Assembly (NCBI GenBank): GCA_022486625.1
Contig: JAKVKH010000018.1
Location: 1-64,000, forward strand
Origin: Butyrivibrio sp.
Lineage (GTDB): Bacteria > Bacillota > Clostridia > Lachnospirales > Lachnospiraceae
Direction: 5' to 3'
Length of the DNA stretch: 64,000 nucleotides
Translations under genes and position numbers: made by a program
Notes under the pieces: generated by a model
Told to the model about the DNA's origin: nothing
What the model saw: only the letters and a program-made list of their open reading frames with translations
Database searches by the model: none
Shown here: piece after piece, positions 8,326 through 16,793 of the stretch
How positions within the stretch are numbered: position 1 is the stretch's first letter
How the letters are laid out: the number at the start of each line of letters is the position of its first letter

Positions 8326-8384
8326 GAGGTTGCCGGTGCAACCTCGTTAACTTCAGGTGCCCTGCACCTGAAGTTATTATACCA
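8326..8384 (-). promoter_or_regulatory. Extended -10 with two perfect palindromes
   Basis: On the minus strand TGGTATAAT (8376-8384), an extended -10, lies in the gap after corA. Directly after it comes a 12-bp palindrome, AACTTCAGGTGC/GCACCTGAAGTT (8349-8360 and 8364-8375, 3-base spacer), which would cover the expected start of transcription. A second one, GAGGTTGC/GCAACCTC (8326-8333 and 8338-8345), follows after 3 bases. A further GCACCTG is at 8308-8314. No T-run follows, so operator sites or leader hairpins are more likely than a terminator. Confidence 0.65.
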
Positions 8385-8388
8385 TATA

Positions 8389-9321
8389 TTACAGCCACTT
8401 CTTCCTTTTGAAAAAGATCATGCTCACGATAACCACCAGTACACTCAGTCCGATTACACAGGTATAGCCATATTTCCAGCCCAGTTCCGGCATATTGAAA
8501 TTCATCCCATACCAGCCGACAATCAACGTCAACGGCAGGAAAATCGTTGTTACCACCGTAAAAATCTTCATGATTCGGTTCAGGTTCAGATCCAGTGCCG
8601 CATCATATGCCTCCTGCAGATGCACCAGCCGCTCCAGCAGCTGATCCAGATTCTTGCAGATCCGTTCTGTCTTTTCCGTCAGTATTGTCAGATATCGCAT
8701 ACTGTCCTGATGAAAAATATGATTGGCATTTGCAGTAAGCGCCAGCCCGATATCCTGCATTTCCTCATAATAGGTCTGGCAGTCAAACAGACGCCTTTTG
8801 ATCTGAAATGCCTCCTTATTGACATCTCCTGTTTCTTCTCCGTTAAAGAGCCTCTCTTCCAGCTGAAGAATATGTTTTTCCACATGAGAAAGTGTATCAT
8901 TTGTATCTCCAAGGAACCCCAGCAGCATGGAATACAGAATCTTTTCCAGTGTCATATGCCTGATATTCCCGTCAAGAATATCCCGAAAGCTTTTTTCCAG
9001 ATGTTCATCTTCATCGACAATTTCCACACAGATCATCAGGTTTTTCTTCATAAAAAGTGCCATTCTGTCAGAAGACTTATGAAGTGTCTTCGTATCCATG
9101 ACGCGAAGATAGCAGTAATCATAATCATCATAAACTTCGATCTTGCTGCCGCGATATGGTTTGACATTGCGACATTCATCAAGGTTACTGGAATTAAATT
9201 CCAGTTTCCCGTAATACTGTTCAAATTCCATAAGACTCATGAAACAGACGGTTTCCTTTTTTTCATCAATCTGTTCAAAGCTGATTTCCTGTGGCTGTTC
9301 ATTTATGATCTGATATATCAT
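8389..9321 (-). CDS. corA: CorA-family divalent-cation channel
   Basis: The 310-residue protein should be a pentameric Mg2+ (possibly Co2+/Ni2+) channel of the cytoplasmic membrane. It has a large acidic N-terminal cytoplasmic domain, a long helical region (about 135-245), and two C-terminal membrane segments; the family signature YGMNF is at residues 271-275 between them, and the protein ends in a basic FFKRKKWL tail. The ATG at 9321 is preceded by AAGGGAAAAG. A TATAAT is present on the minus strand at 9366-9371 without a clear -35. It is divergent from tdk. Confidence 0.93.
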   Translation of the reverse strand: MIYQIINEQPQEISFEQIDEKKETVCFMSLMEFEQYYGKLEFNSSNLDECRNVKPYRGSKIEVYDDYDYCYLRVMDTKTLHKSSDRMALFMKKNLMICVEIVDEDEHLEKSFRDILDGNIRHMTLEKILYSMLLGFLGDTNDTLSHVEKHILQLEERLFNGEETGDVNKEAFQIKRRLFDCQTYYEEMQDIGLALTANANHIFHQDSMRYLTILTEKTERICKNLDQLLERLVHLQEAYDAALDLNLNRIMKIFTVVTTIFLPLTLIVGWYGMNFNMPELGWKYGYTCVIGLSVLVVIVSMIFFKRKKWL

Positions 9322-9490
9322 CGTACTTTTCCCTTCATATCTTTTTCTGTCCTGTATTTCTTTCCATTATAATCCCCTATACACTATCCTGAAATAAAAT
9401 TTGCAAAACAGGGGATGCGGAGCCGGTACGGCCTGTAGTATAATCAGATTCGGTCAACGGTCAGAAATATAAATGAAATGAGGCAGGCAA

Positions 9491-10105
9491 ATGGCAAAAC
9501 TGTATTTTCGATATGGGGCAATGGGAAGTTCCAAGACGGCAAACGCACTGATGGTGCGATACAATTATCTGGAAAAAGGTCAGCATCCGGTTCTCTTAAA
9601 GCCGGCTGCAGAAAATCGTGATGGAGAAAGAATCATCCGGTCGAGACTTGGTATCTCCGCAGAATGTATCTTTGTAGAAGATTATCTGAAAAAAGTGGAA
9701 AAAGAATGGATGTCAGCAGATGCAGATCCTGATACACTTGAAAAACCCGACTGTATCATTGTAGATGAAGCGCAGTTTCTCACCGAGGCCCAGGTGGATC
9801 TGCTGGCCAGAATTGTGGATGAATTCGATGTTCCCGTAATCTGCTATGGTCTGCGGACAGACTTTACCAGCAAAATGTTCGAGGGTTCCATGCGCCTGAT
9901 GGAAATTGCAGATAAACTGGAAGAAGTTCCGACAGTCTGCTGGTGCGGAAGACGTGCACATTTCAATGCACGTATCCGGAACGGCAGGATCGTCCGCAGC
10001 GGTGAACAGATCATGATGGGAGGAAATGAATCCTATACTTCCCTGTGCCGCAGGCACTTTTACTCCGGACTCATCAGTGATCCCTCAAAACCGGAGCAGT
10101 CCTGA
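9491..10105 (+). CDS. tdk: Thymidine kinase (type II)
   Basis: The 204-residue enzyme phosphorylates thymidine with ATP in the pyrimidine salvage pathway. The P-loop GAMGSSKT is at residues 9-16, the catalytic base is Glu93 in VDEAQF, and a structural zinc site is supplied by the CWCG pair (about 151-153) and the late CRRH. Length is that of the type II, tetrameric enzymes. GAGGCAGGCAA precedes the ATG. A TATAAT at 9439-9444 upstream is a plausible -10, but no good -35 is seen. It ends two bases before the convergent GT2 gene. Confidence 0.95.
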   Translation: MAKLYFRYGAMGSSKTANALMVRYNYLEKGQHPVLLKPAAENRDGERIIRSRLGISAECIFVEDYLKKVEKEWMSADADPDTLEKPDCIIVDEAQFLTEAQVDLLARIVDEFDVPVICYGLRTDFTSKMFEGSMRLMEIADKLEEVPTVCWCGRRAHFNARIRNGRIVRSGEQIMMGGNESYTSLCRRHFYSGLISDPSKPEQS

Positions 10106-10107
10106 TT

Positions 10108-11160
10108 TCATCGATATACATATTCTCTCTGGACAAAGAAGCTCAGAAGAAACAGCAGACAGTCCACTGGAATCTTGACAACGACCTCCGGAAGCGAGGT
10201 CAGACCATGAAGTCTTCCCACAAGGAAGCCGCTGGCAAGCATGATGCAGACAGCCAGCATAATGTATCTGACCACTGCACCGGAGGTGTTTTTTTTGCTC
10301 TTGAATACCACGCGGTAATTGATCAGGAAATTATAGGTTGCTGACAGAACTCTCGCAAATATGGTCGAAGCCATAATATAATCCATTATCCCGAAATCTG
10401 TTTTTCTGGTCAGATGACAGAACATTGTGAACAGAAGCAGATCTACAAGGCTCGATGAAAAAGACGAAATCAGGAATTTGCCAAATACCGCATAAATCCG
10501 GATGGAATCCTTAAGCGGATTGAAATGGCTGGACTTATTCTCTGCCAGATAAATCGTATCAATCGGCACCTCAATAATCGGGATTTCTTCCTCTTTTGTA
10601 TCAATCAGCATATTGGTTTCCAGTTCAAACCGCTCTCCTTTTTCATGAAGCAGTCGCTTCATAAATGCTGCAGGAATCGCGCGAAGCCCCGTCTGAGTAT
10701 CAGAAACTGACACTCCCGTCAGTGCCTTCAGAATCACACTGGTACAGCGATTTCCAAATACACTTCTCGCCGGAATCCCTTCCGCTCCAAAATCCCGTAC
10801 CCCCATAATCAGTGCTTCCGGATTCCTGCGAAGTGCTTCCATGCAAGCGCACATATCCTTTACTGTGTGTTGACCATCAGAGTCAATTGTGACGCATCCG
10901 ACCATATCGGGCCAGGTATTCAGGCAGTAATTGAAAGCTGTCTTCAGCGCCCTCCCTTTGCCAAGGTTCACTGCATGGTGAAGCACCGTATAACCGAACT
11001 GCGTCTGTGCCTTTCTGAAAATTTCCTGATATGCTTCTCCCTCTGATCCGTCATCCACGATAACCACCGGGGCGATCTGCGCTGCCTTAAGATGCTCCAT
11101 CAGTTCTGTCATTCTTTCATCCGGTTCATAGGAAGGAATAATTACGGGAATTTCTGCCAT
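10108..11160 (-). CDS. GT2 glycosyltransferase fused to GtrA domain
   Basis: Residues 1-215 form a family 2 glycosyltransferase of the dolichol-phosphate mannose synthase type (IPSYEPDERM, VIVDDGS, NLGKGRALKTAF, TIDSDGQH). Residues about 225-350 form a GtrA-like domain with four membrane segments. Such fusions transfer a sugar from a nucleotide donor to a polyprenyl phosphate carrier at the inner face of the membrane and may help flip it. The neighbour upstream is a polytopic membrane protein that might use the lipid-linked sugar outside the cell. GAGGAG precedes the ATG. The sugar and final acceptor are unknown. Confidence 0.9.
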   Translation of the reverse strand: MAEIPVIIPSYEPDERMTELMEHLKAAQIAPVVIVDDGSEGEAYQEIFRKAQTQFGYTVLHHAVNLGKGRALKTAFNYCLNTWPDMVGCVTIDSDGQHTVKDMCACMEALRRNPEALIMGVRDFGAEGIPARSVFGNRCTSVILKALTGVSVSDTQTGLRAIPAAFMKRLLHEKGERFELETNMLIDTKEEEIPIIEVPIDTIYLAENKSSHFNPLKDSIRIYAVFGKFLISSFSSSLVDLLLFTMFCHLTRKTDFGIMDYIMASTIFARVLSATYNFLINYRVVFKSKKNTSGAVVRYIMLAVCIMLASGFLVGRLHGLTSLPEVVVKIPVDCLLFLLSFFVQREYVYR

Positions 11161-11271
11161 TGTGTTTCTCCTCTTTAATCTTTATATCAGTTACTGATCT
11201 TTCGTTTTCAGCTTCATTCTATCTGCATTTCCTTAATTTTACATAAATGAGGTTTTATTTTCCGATATCCC

Positions 11272-13131
11272 CTACTCCACAATTTTCTGCAGCATGACCG
11301 TATTATCATTCTTCCTGCATATTCTGTAAAGCACCCCGTATTCAAAGCTGTCATTCTCTGTCATGGAGCCAAAAAGCGCAGCCGGATCACCTTCTACAGG
11401 ATCCACATACAGAAACTGTGCATGCGACGTCAGAATTTCCTCAAGAACTGACTGCGCGGACATGGTAGCAGGATCGATTCCGTTATACACAACTGCCTCC
11501 GGAGAAGCCTGGTTACTGATATAAGTATCCTTAACCCAGTGAATCACACGATTGTCACGAAGATACAGAATTCTTTTTCCCCACAGTTCCTGCTTTCCAT
11601 CGGTTTTCTTCAGAAATACTCTGCCGGCATTATCAATCATTCCGCTGACATATACCCGGCTTTCGGAAAGCTGTGCGCGATACCCTGCAACTGCCCTGTA
11701 CATTCCCTGATAATCCGCAGTCAGCAGCACAGACAGTGCACAGATACCACAGATCAGCGCTGCCTTTTTCCCTTTCTGCTCCTGTCTGAAGCGCTGTGCT
11801 GCTGCAAGCGCGATTCCCAGAAGCAGATACAGCCCGCCCATTGTAAACGGTGCACCGTAGCGCGACATGGACAGTGCCATATTGGCAGCATCAAGGTACT
11901 GGTCTTCCGTCTGAAATACTGTAATATGTGCTGCAAAAATAAAACCATAACATGCAAGCCCTGTCAGCATCAGATAAAAAAGAAGTTTCCTGCCGGCATT
12001 CTTTTCAATTACCTTCCCCCGCACGAAAATCAGACAGATTACCAGCAGTATAAAAAACATGGCACCGTTTGAAAGATCCAGTGTAGGATTCTGATCTGAA
12101 TGCATGGGAACAAGCAAAAAACCTTCCATAAAATAACGTATCTTATCCGATGCGTTTTCTGGAATCTGATAACCGCCTGTCGCCATATGTATGCCTGCGC
12201 TGGTCAGCTTGGCTACTCTCCTCATAAGGAGGCAGAATATCAGCCAGCTGCCTTCTGCCGCTGTCACAGTCAGTACCGGAATCCAGTTTTTCCGGCTTCT
12301 GCTTCCCCGTACACACAGAAGAAAAATGAAAGCAGACAATGCCCAGAAAATGCCGACCGATTTGGTAAGCACCAGGACGGAAGCATACAACGCAATTCTG
12401 ATATTATACCAGTTCGCACTGTGACCCTCGCAGTCCCAGATCGCCCAGAGCAGCGCTCCGTATGCAATCCCCATTGTCACATCTGCGCAGGTACCATAGA
12501 ACAGAATGCCGTTAATTATGCCCGGAAGAAACAGTACGAGAATGCAGCCTGTCATCTGCTCCGGTATATTCCTGTTTTTCAGCAGTTTCAGAAGCGGCAT
12601 CAGAAGCACCGCATTCAGACAGTAATACGCGGCAAACTGCAATCCTTCCTGATACTGCCCGGGGCTCTCATGCAGAAATACCCATTTGAAAAGACTGGTG
12701 GCCGGCGGATAATCCCCGAATTCCGGTGCCACATTTCCATACTTTCCTGCAAACCCGTTCAGATAAAAGATGGCCTTTGCATCTGTTGCCCAGAAATTAA
12801 TATCATCCCACCATGTAAAAATCTCATCCTTTACGCAAAACGTGAGTACAGCCAGAAAACTCAGCATAATATATACTGCCGGATTTTTCAAAAGTTCCAT
12901 CAGTACTTTTCTGTTTCTCACAGCTTTTTTCCACAGGAAAAAGACTGTACCTGCAAGTACCGCCGGCGAAATATAATCCATCAGCCAGAGTCCGCGCCCA
13001 AAGGACAGCAGATACAACAGCAAAATCAGTCCGCAGATAGTCATTGGAAGCGCATCACAGAGATCTTCCCCCGCACAGTATGCAATTAATATGGCAGTTG
13101 AAAGTACTGCTGCCAGAATCACAATCCACAT
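11272..13131 (-). CDS. Polytopic membrane protein, possible GT-C transferase
   Basis: This 619-residue protein has roughly ten to twelve hydrophobic membrane segments in its first 470 residues and a soluble C-terminal domain of about 140 residues. The first loop contains paired acidic residues (WWDDINFWATDAKA), as often found in polyprenyl-phosphate-sugar-dependent GT-C glycosyltransferases, and a gene for a polyprenyl-phosphate glycosyltransferase lies next downstream. On this basis a GT-C role is plausible, but I do not recognise the family. A GAGGAGAGG ribosome binding site precedes the ATG, and the EamA gene ends only 12 bases upstream, so it is probably in the same operon. Confidence 0.6.
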   Translation of the reverse strand: MWIVILAAVLSTAILIAYCAGEDLCDALPMTICGLILLLYLLSFGRGLWLMDYISPAVLAGTVFFLWKKAVRNRKVLMELLKNPAVYIMLSFLAVLTFCVKDEIFTWWDDINFWATDAKAIFYLNGFAGKYGNVAPEFGDYPPATSLFKWVFLHESPGQYQEGLQFAAYYCLNAVLLMPLLKLLKNRNIPEQMTGCILVLFLPGIINGILFYGTCADVTMGIAYGALLWAIWDCEGHSANWYNIRIALYASVLVLTKSVGIFWALSAFIFLLCVRGSRSRKNWIPVLTVTAAEGSWLIFCLLMRRVAKLTSAGIHMATGGYQIPENASDKIRYFMEGFLLVPMHSDQNPTLDLSNGAMFFILLVICLIFVRGKVIEKNAGRKLLFYLMLTGLACYGFIFAAHITVFQTEDQYLDAANMALSMSRYGAPFTMGGLYLLLGIALAAAQRFRQEQKGKKAALICGICALSVLLTADYQGMYRAVAGYRAQLSESRVYVSGMIDNAGRVFLKKTDGKQELWGKRILYLRDNRVIHWVKDTYISNQASPEAVVYNGIDPATMSAQSVLEEILTSHAQFLYVDPVEGDPAALFGSMTENDSFEYGVLYRICRKNDNTVMLQKIVE

Positions 13132-13143
13132 ATGTCCCTCTCC

Positions 13144-14055
13144 TCAGACCAGAATCTGTGACAGTATAATTGCTGTAAACATCATTGCACATCCTGCAAT
13201 TTCTCTTGGTGTGAGCGTCTGATGAAGAATCACCCATCCTGCAAGTGCACTGAACACGCTCTCCATACACATGGCAATGCTGGCAACGGAAGGTTTCAGC
13301 TTTCTCTGCCCGATAATCTGCAGCGTATATCCGACACCGCTGCTCATAACGCCTGCATACAGAATGGCAATTCCTGCCGCACGAAGATTCGAAAGCACCG
13401 GATGTTCAATCATCAGCATAAATACCGTGGACAACACCGCTTCCACCAGAAACTGCCCCAGAGACAGCCAGATTCCACTTACCTTTGGCGCAAAATGATT
13501 AATCGTCATAATCTGAAAGGAGAACAGCAGCGCGCTCAGAAGTGTAATACCATCGCCAAAGCTGATCGCCACCTTTCCCTGAATGCACAAAAGGTAAAGG
13601 CCCATAACGCTCATCGCTATACACAGCCATAGCTTCCAACCGGGTCTGTGCCCGAGAAAAACGGACAGAATGGGAACAATAACCACATACATGGCAGTCA
13701 GAAAACCTGATTTGGCCGTTGTCGTATATGCGATTCCCACCTGCTGCGCCGCACTTGCCGCAAACAGAAATATACCGCAGATCAGGCTGGAAATCACCAG
13801 CATACGCCTCTGCGGTTTTCTTTCTTCTCTGCTTTTTTGACCTTCCCTGTCATTCTTCCTTTTCTCATGGATCAGGCCGACCGGCAGCAGAAATGCAACT
13901 GCGATCCAACTCCTGCCCGCAAGAAATGTATACGCGCCGACGTATTCTGCTCCAACGCTTTGTGCAACAAATGCAGCTCCCCAGATCAACGACGCCAGAA
14001 GCAGCAGCATGGTGTGTCCTGTTTCTGAAAGTCTTTCTTTTTCCTGCCTGTTCAA
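13144..14055 (-). CDS. EamA/DMT-family transporter
   Basis: The 303-residue protein has ten predicted membrane helices in two EamA halves (WGAAFVAQSVGAEYVGAYTF and, later, GVGYTLQIIGQRKLKP), typical of drug/metabolite exporters for amino acids and other small compounds. The start is set at TTG 14053-14055 because AAGGAG lies nine bases upstream; a longer reading frame up to 14199 would run inside cysE and adds no family sequence. It follows cysE by 61 bases. Export of cysteine or a derivative is possible because of that neighbour, but this is only a guess by position. Confidence 0.85.
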   Translation of the reverse strand: MNRQEKERLSETGHTMLLLLASLIWGAAFVAQSVGAEYVGAYTFLAGRSWIAVAFLLPVGLIHEKRKNDREGQKSREERKPQRRMLVISSLICGIFLFAASAAQQVGIAYTTTAKSGFLTAMYVVIVPILSVFLGHRPGWKLWLCIAMSVMGLYLLCIQGKVAISFGDGITLLSALLFSFQIMTINHFAPKVSGIWLSLGQFLVEAVLSTVFMLMIEHPVLSNLRAAGIAILYAGVMSSGVGYTLQIIGQRKLKPSVASIAMCMESVFSALAGWVILHQTLTPREIAGCAMMFTAIILSQILV

Positions 14056-14116
14056 TTGTTCATACTCCTTACTTCCACATACTGCCGGCTGGCAGCATCT
14101 GCCGAAAGCATTCTGC

Positions 14117-15064
14117 TCAGCAGTTCCCCAGATCATCCACATTAAAGGTAATGCAGTCACCGTTCTTATACTGCAGTTCCTGATTATGAATGGTGACACG
14201 CGTGCCTTCCGGTATGGAAGTGGTAATAAAGCAGTTACTGCCGATAACGGAATTGCGTCCGATCACTGTTTCACCACCCAGAATAGAAGCTCCTGCATAT
14301 AAAGTCACATTATCCTCAATGGTAGGATGACGCTTGACACCCTTCAGGTTCTGGCCTCCCTTGGTCGAGAGCGCGCCGATCGTAACCCCCTGATATACCT
14401 TGACATGCTCACCGATAATGGCTGTTTCACCAACCACCACACCGGTTCCGTGATCGATCATGAAAAACTTTCCGATCGTTGCTCCCGGATGAATATCAAT
14501 TCCGGTTTCACTGTGTGCATACTCCGTCATCATTCTGGGAATCAGCGGCACTTTCAGAACAAACAACTCATGTGCCACGCGGTTAACCGTTGTTGCCAGA
14601 AGCCCCGGATAGGACAGCACGATTTCTCCTTTGTCATACGCTGCAGGATCTCCATCAAATGTAGCCTGAATATCCGTATCAATATATGCCCTGATTTTGG
14701 GTACCTGCCGGAAAAAAGAAATGGCAAGTTCTTCTGCTCTTTCTCTGAGTGCACATTCATCTGCCTGTGCATAGGACGGATCATAAGGAAGTACAATTTC
14801 AATCTGTTTTTTCAGATTATAGAGCGCATCCTCGATCAGCACCGAAAGCCTGCTTCTGTCATTGAAACTCTTATACACACGATCCCTGTAATAACCGGGG
14901 AAAAAGATATTCAGCAGCTTTCCGACGATATCGATAATTGCCTTGCGGTCCGGCTGGCGTACCACATCCATTTTATCAATATCACGTTTTTTGTCATAAT
15001 CCTGAAGAATTGTTTTAACAATATCATCCACATCGTGGTTATAGTACTCTCTGATTCCGCCCAT
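14117..15064 (-). CDS. cysE: Serine O-acetyltransferase
   Basis: The 315-residue enzyme acetylates L-serine with acetyl-CoA, the first step of cysteine synthesis. It has a long helical N-terminal part and a left-handed beta-helix of hexapeptide repeats from about residue 190 (IHPGATIGKFFMIDHGTG, GETAIIGEHVKVYQGVTIGA, GASILGGETVIGRNSVIG). The catalytic His lies in DHGTGVVVGE. Its length and N-terminus are those of the longer EpsC-type proteins of Firmicutes. The ATG at 15062-15064 has GGAGGAC upstream; the longer frame from 15100 is less likely. It heads an apparent four-gene run with the EamA transporter and two membrane/glycosyltransferase genes. Confidence 0.93.
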   Translation of the reverse strand: MGGIREYYNHDVDDIVKTILQDYDKKRDIDKMDVVRQPDRKAIIDIVGKLLNIFFPGYYRDRVYKSFNDRSRLSVLIEDALYNLKKQIEIVLPYDPSYAQADECALRERAEELAISFFRQVPKIRAYIDTDIQATFDGDPAAYDKGEIVLSYPGLLATTVNRVAHELFVLKVPLIPRMMTEYAHSETGIDIHPGATIGKFFMIDHGTGVVVGETAIIGEHVKVYQGVTIGALSTKGGQNLKGVKRHPTIEDNVTLYAGASILGGETVIGRNSVIGSNCFITTSIPEGTRVTIHNQELQYKNGDCITFNVDDLGNC

Positions 15065-15147
15065 TTTATGCCGTCCTCCTGCGTAATGCTTTTGCTGCAC
15101 CTAATTTTATCATAACTGCTGTCTGAAAGATAGCCTGTTTCACTCTC

Positions 15148-16041
15148 ATGCTGTTCTGTGGTAAACTGAATCTCATGATGAATACAACTTTAAATACAAA
15201 ATCAGAAACAAACATGAAACAGAAAATCCGAATGATCGGTCTGGATCTTGACGGTACACTTCTGACCGAAGATAAGACGCTTTCTGCCCGCACCAGAACA
15301 GTACTCTCCCGCGCCATTGCAAATGGGATCACGATCGTTCCTGTTACCGGAAGACCTCTTGCAGGGCTTCCTCCTGTCGTGCGCTCTTTTCCCGGTATCC
15401 GCTATTCCATTCATTCCAATGGCGCAGCAGTTTATGACCTTACCGCAAGGAGATGTCTTCATGGAGAACTGCTGCATCCTTCCGTTGCCGGCAGAATCCT
15501 GTCCCTTGTGGATGATCCGGGTGCCATCTGTGAAGTATTCACGGAAGGCTACGGCTATGCAGATCCCTTCGGACGTTCTCTTCTTGAAAAAAGATACCAG
15601 GGGACGGTACTGATGCCGTATATTCAGCAAAGCCGCAGAGTTGTCCCCTCCCTGGAGAAATTTCTGCAGCATGTTTCCACCGGAATTGAAAACGTCTCCG
15701 TCATCGGCACTTCACAAAAGTACTGTCAGGAGCTTGTGCAGCGCCTTATGACCATTGAGGGAATCCGTGTTGTCGTTCCTTCCCCGTCCAATCTGGAAGT
15801 CGGTGCTGCACGTTCGGATAAAGGACTGGCGCTTCTGTCTCTGGCAGAATATCTGGGAATCCCCAGGGCATCCGTTATGGCCATGGGTGACAGTGACAAT
15901 GATGTCGGCCTTTTGAAAAATGCCGGTCTGTCTGTTGCCATGGGAAACGCAAGCCCACATGTCCGCGAGATCAGCATGCACGTGACTGATGATAATGAGC
16001 ATGATGGTGTCGCAAAGGCGATTGAGGAATTTGCACTGTAA
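15148..16041 (+). CDS. HAD-superfamily (Cof-type) phosphatase
   Basis: The protein is a class IIB (Cof-like) haloacid dehalogenase-type phosphatase acting on small phosphorylated metabolites. Motif I is GLDLDGTLL, motif II the Thr/Ser of VTGR, motif III a Lys in RSDKGLAL and motif IV MGDSDNDVGLL, in the right order with the C2 cap between. The start is uncertain: ATGs at 15148, 15175, 15178 and 15214 all lack a clear ribosome binding site, and the last one leaves the usual short N-terminus before motif I. It has its own terminator. Substrate unknown. Confidence 0.88.
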   Translation: MLFCGKLNLMMNTTLNTKSETNMKQKIRMIGLDLDGTLLTEDKTLSARTRTVLSRAIANGITIVPVTGRPLAGLPPVVRSFPGIRYSIHSNGAAVYDLTARRCLHGELLHPSVAGRILSLVDDPGAICEVFTEGYGYADPFGRSLLEKRYQGTVLMPYIQQSRRVVPSLEKFLQHVSTGIENVSVIGTSQKYCQELVQRLMTIEGIRVVVPSPSNLEVGAARSDKGLALLSLAEYLGIPRASVMAMGDSDNDVGLLKNAGLSVAMGNASPHVREISMHVTDDNEHDGVAKAIEEFAL

Positions 16042-16044
16042 CAG

Positions 16045-16104
16045 AAAGCCAACAGGAGACCTGCAGGCTGCAATTGCAGCCGCAAGTCTCCTGCTGGCTT
16101 TTAT
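16045..16104 (+). terminator. Large stem-loop terminator after the HAD gene
   Basis: A long stem (about 16046-16060 with 16086-16100, one mismatch) encloses an inner perfect palindrome GGCTGCAATTGCAGCC at 16066-16081 region, followed by TTTT. It begins a few bases after the stop codon. Confidence 0.8.
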
Positions 16105-16133
16105 CTATACCTTTTATCTATGTTTTTTACATT

Positions 16134-16607
16134 TCATAATGCGTTATCATCGGCTTCTTCCTGTGAATTCATTGCACCATCAATCAGTTTCATCAACTCC
16201 AATGCGCTTCTGAAATACTCTTTTCTGTTTTCTTCTGCCCAGACCACCTGCCCCTGCCAGGTTGAATTCTGACGATACTGAACCTGTACAATAAAGGTTC
16301 CCCTTTTACCTCTGCTCTCCTGCATTTTCTTTATGTTCATACAGATATCACCTTTCCTGATATTCGCTGGCATTACGTTTATCAGTTTTTTCGTAAAACT
16401 CCTGCTGCGTGTTGAACTCTGTGGATAATTCCACCGGTCATACAGTTCATCCATCTGCAGCAACATATCCACACTTCCATCAAAAAACTGTTCTTCATCC
16501 GTATAGGATTCAATCAGTCTTCCTGAAAAATCTCCGTTTTCAAATTCATCTATGCAAACACATATCAGATTAGGTGCCAGCAGCCATACTTTTGTTGTTT
16601 TATCCAT
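16134..16607 (-). CDS. Conserved hypothetical protein
   Basis: This 157-residue soluble protein has no signal peptide or membrane segment. Its C-terminal 60 residues (GTFIVQVQYRQNSTWQG, then WAEENRKEYFRSALELMKLID) are of a type I have seen in hypothetical proteins of Lachnospiraceae; the N-terminal half is acidic and contains WLLAPNLICVCIDEF. I do not know a function. The ATG is preceded by AGAGGG. It stands alone between two terminators, convergent with the HAD gene, so it has its own regulation. Confidence 0.7.
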   Translation of the reverse strand: MDKTTKVWLLAPNLICVCIDEFENGDFSGRLIESYTDEEQFFDGSVDMLLQMDELYDRWNYPQSSTRSRSFTKKLINVMPANIRKGDICMNIKKMQESRGKRGTFIVQVQYRQNSTWQGQVVWAEENRKEYFRSALELMKLIDGAMNSQEEADDNAL

Positions 16608-16720
16608 GCGATCATCCCTCTTGCTGTATCCATTTTATCCATATGGCCATCATGAAAAGCATCATATTCCTTTTTTATTTTGCAATTAATTACAATTTTC
16701 TTTCTTATTCCTTATTTTGT

Positions 16721-16762
16721 AAAAAAGCTTTGACGAAAGCATGAACTTCGTCAAAGCCTTTT
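16721..16762 (-). terminator. Terminator after the 1080-residue surface protein gene
   Basis: A 10-bp stem, CTTTGACGAA type (16727-16736 with 16748-16757), is flanked by A-runs and T-runs on both sides, so it could stop transcription in either direction. It lies 32 bases past the stop of the surface-protein gene. The surrounding 16608-16793 gap is otherwise A/T-rich without a gene. Confidence 0.85.
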
Positions 16763-16793
16763 TACTGATTAATACTGTTTCGGCTAAGTTTAA

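Noticed and set aside
8293-9372. A 359-codon plus-strand frame opposite corA
   Set aside because: It is the antisense of a clear CorA gene and has the skewed His/Ile/Phe/Cys composition of a shadow frame.
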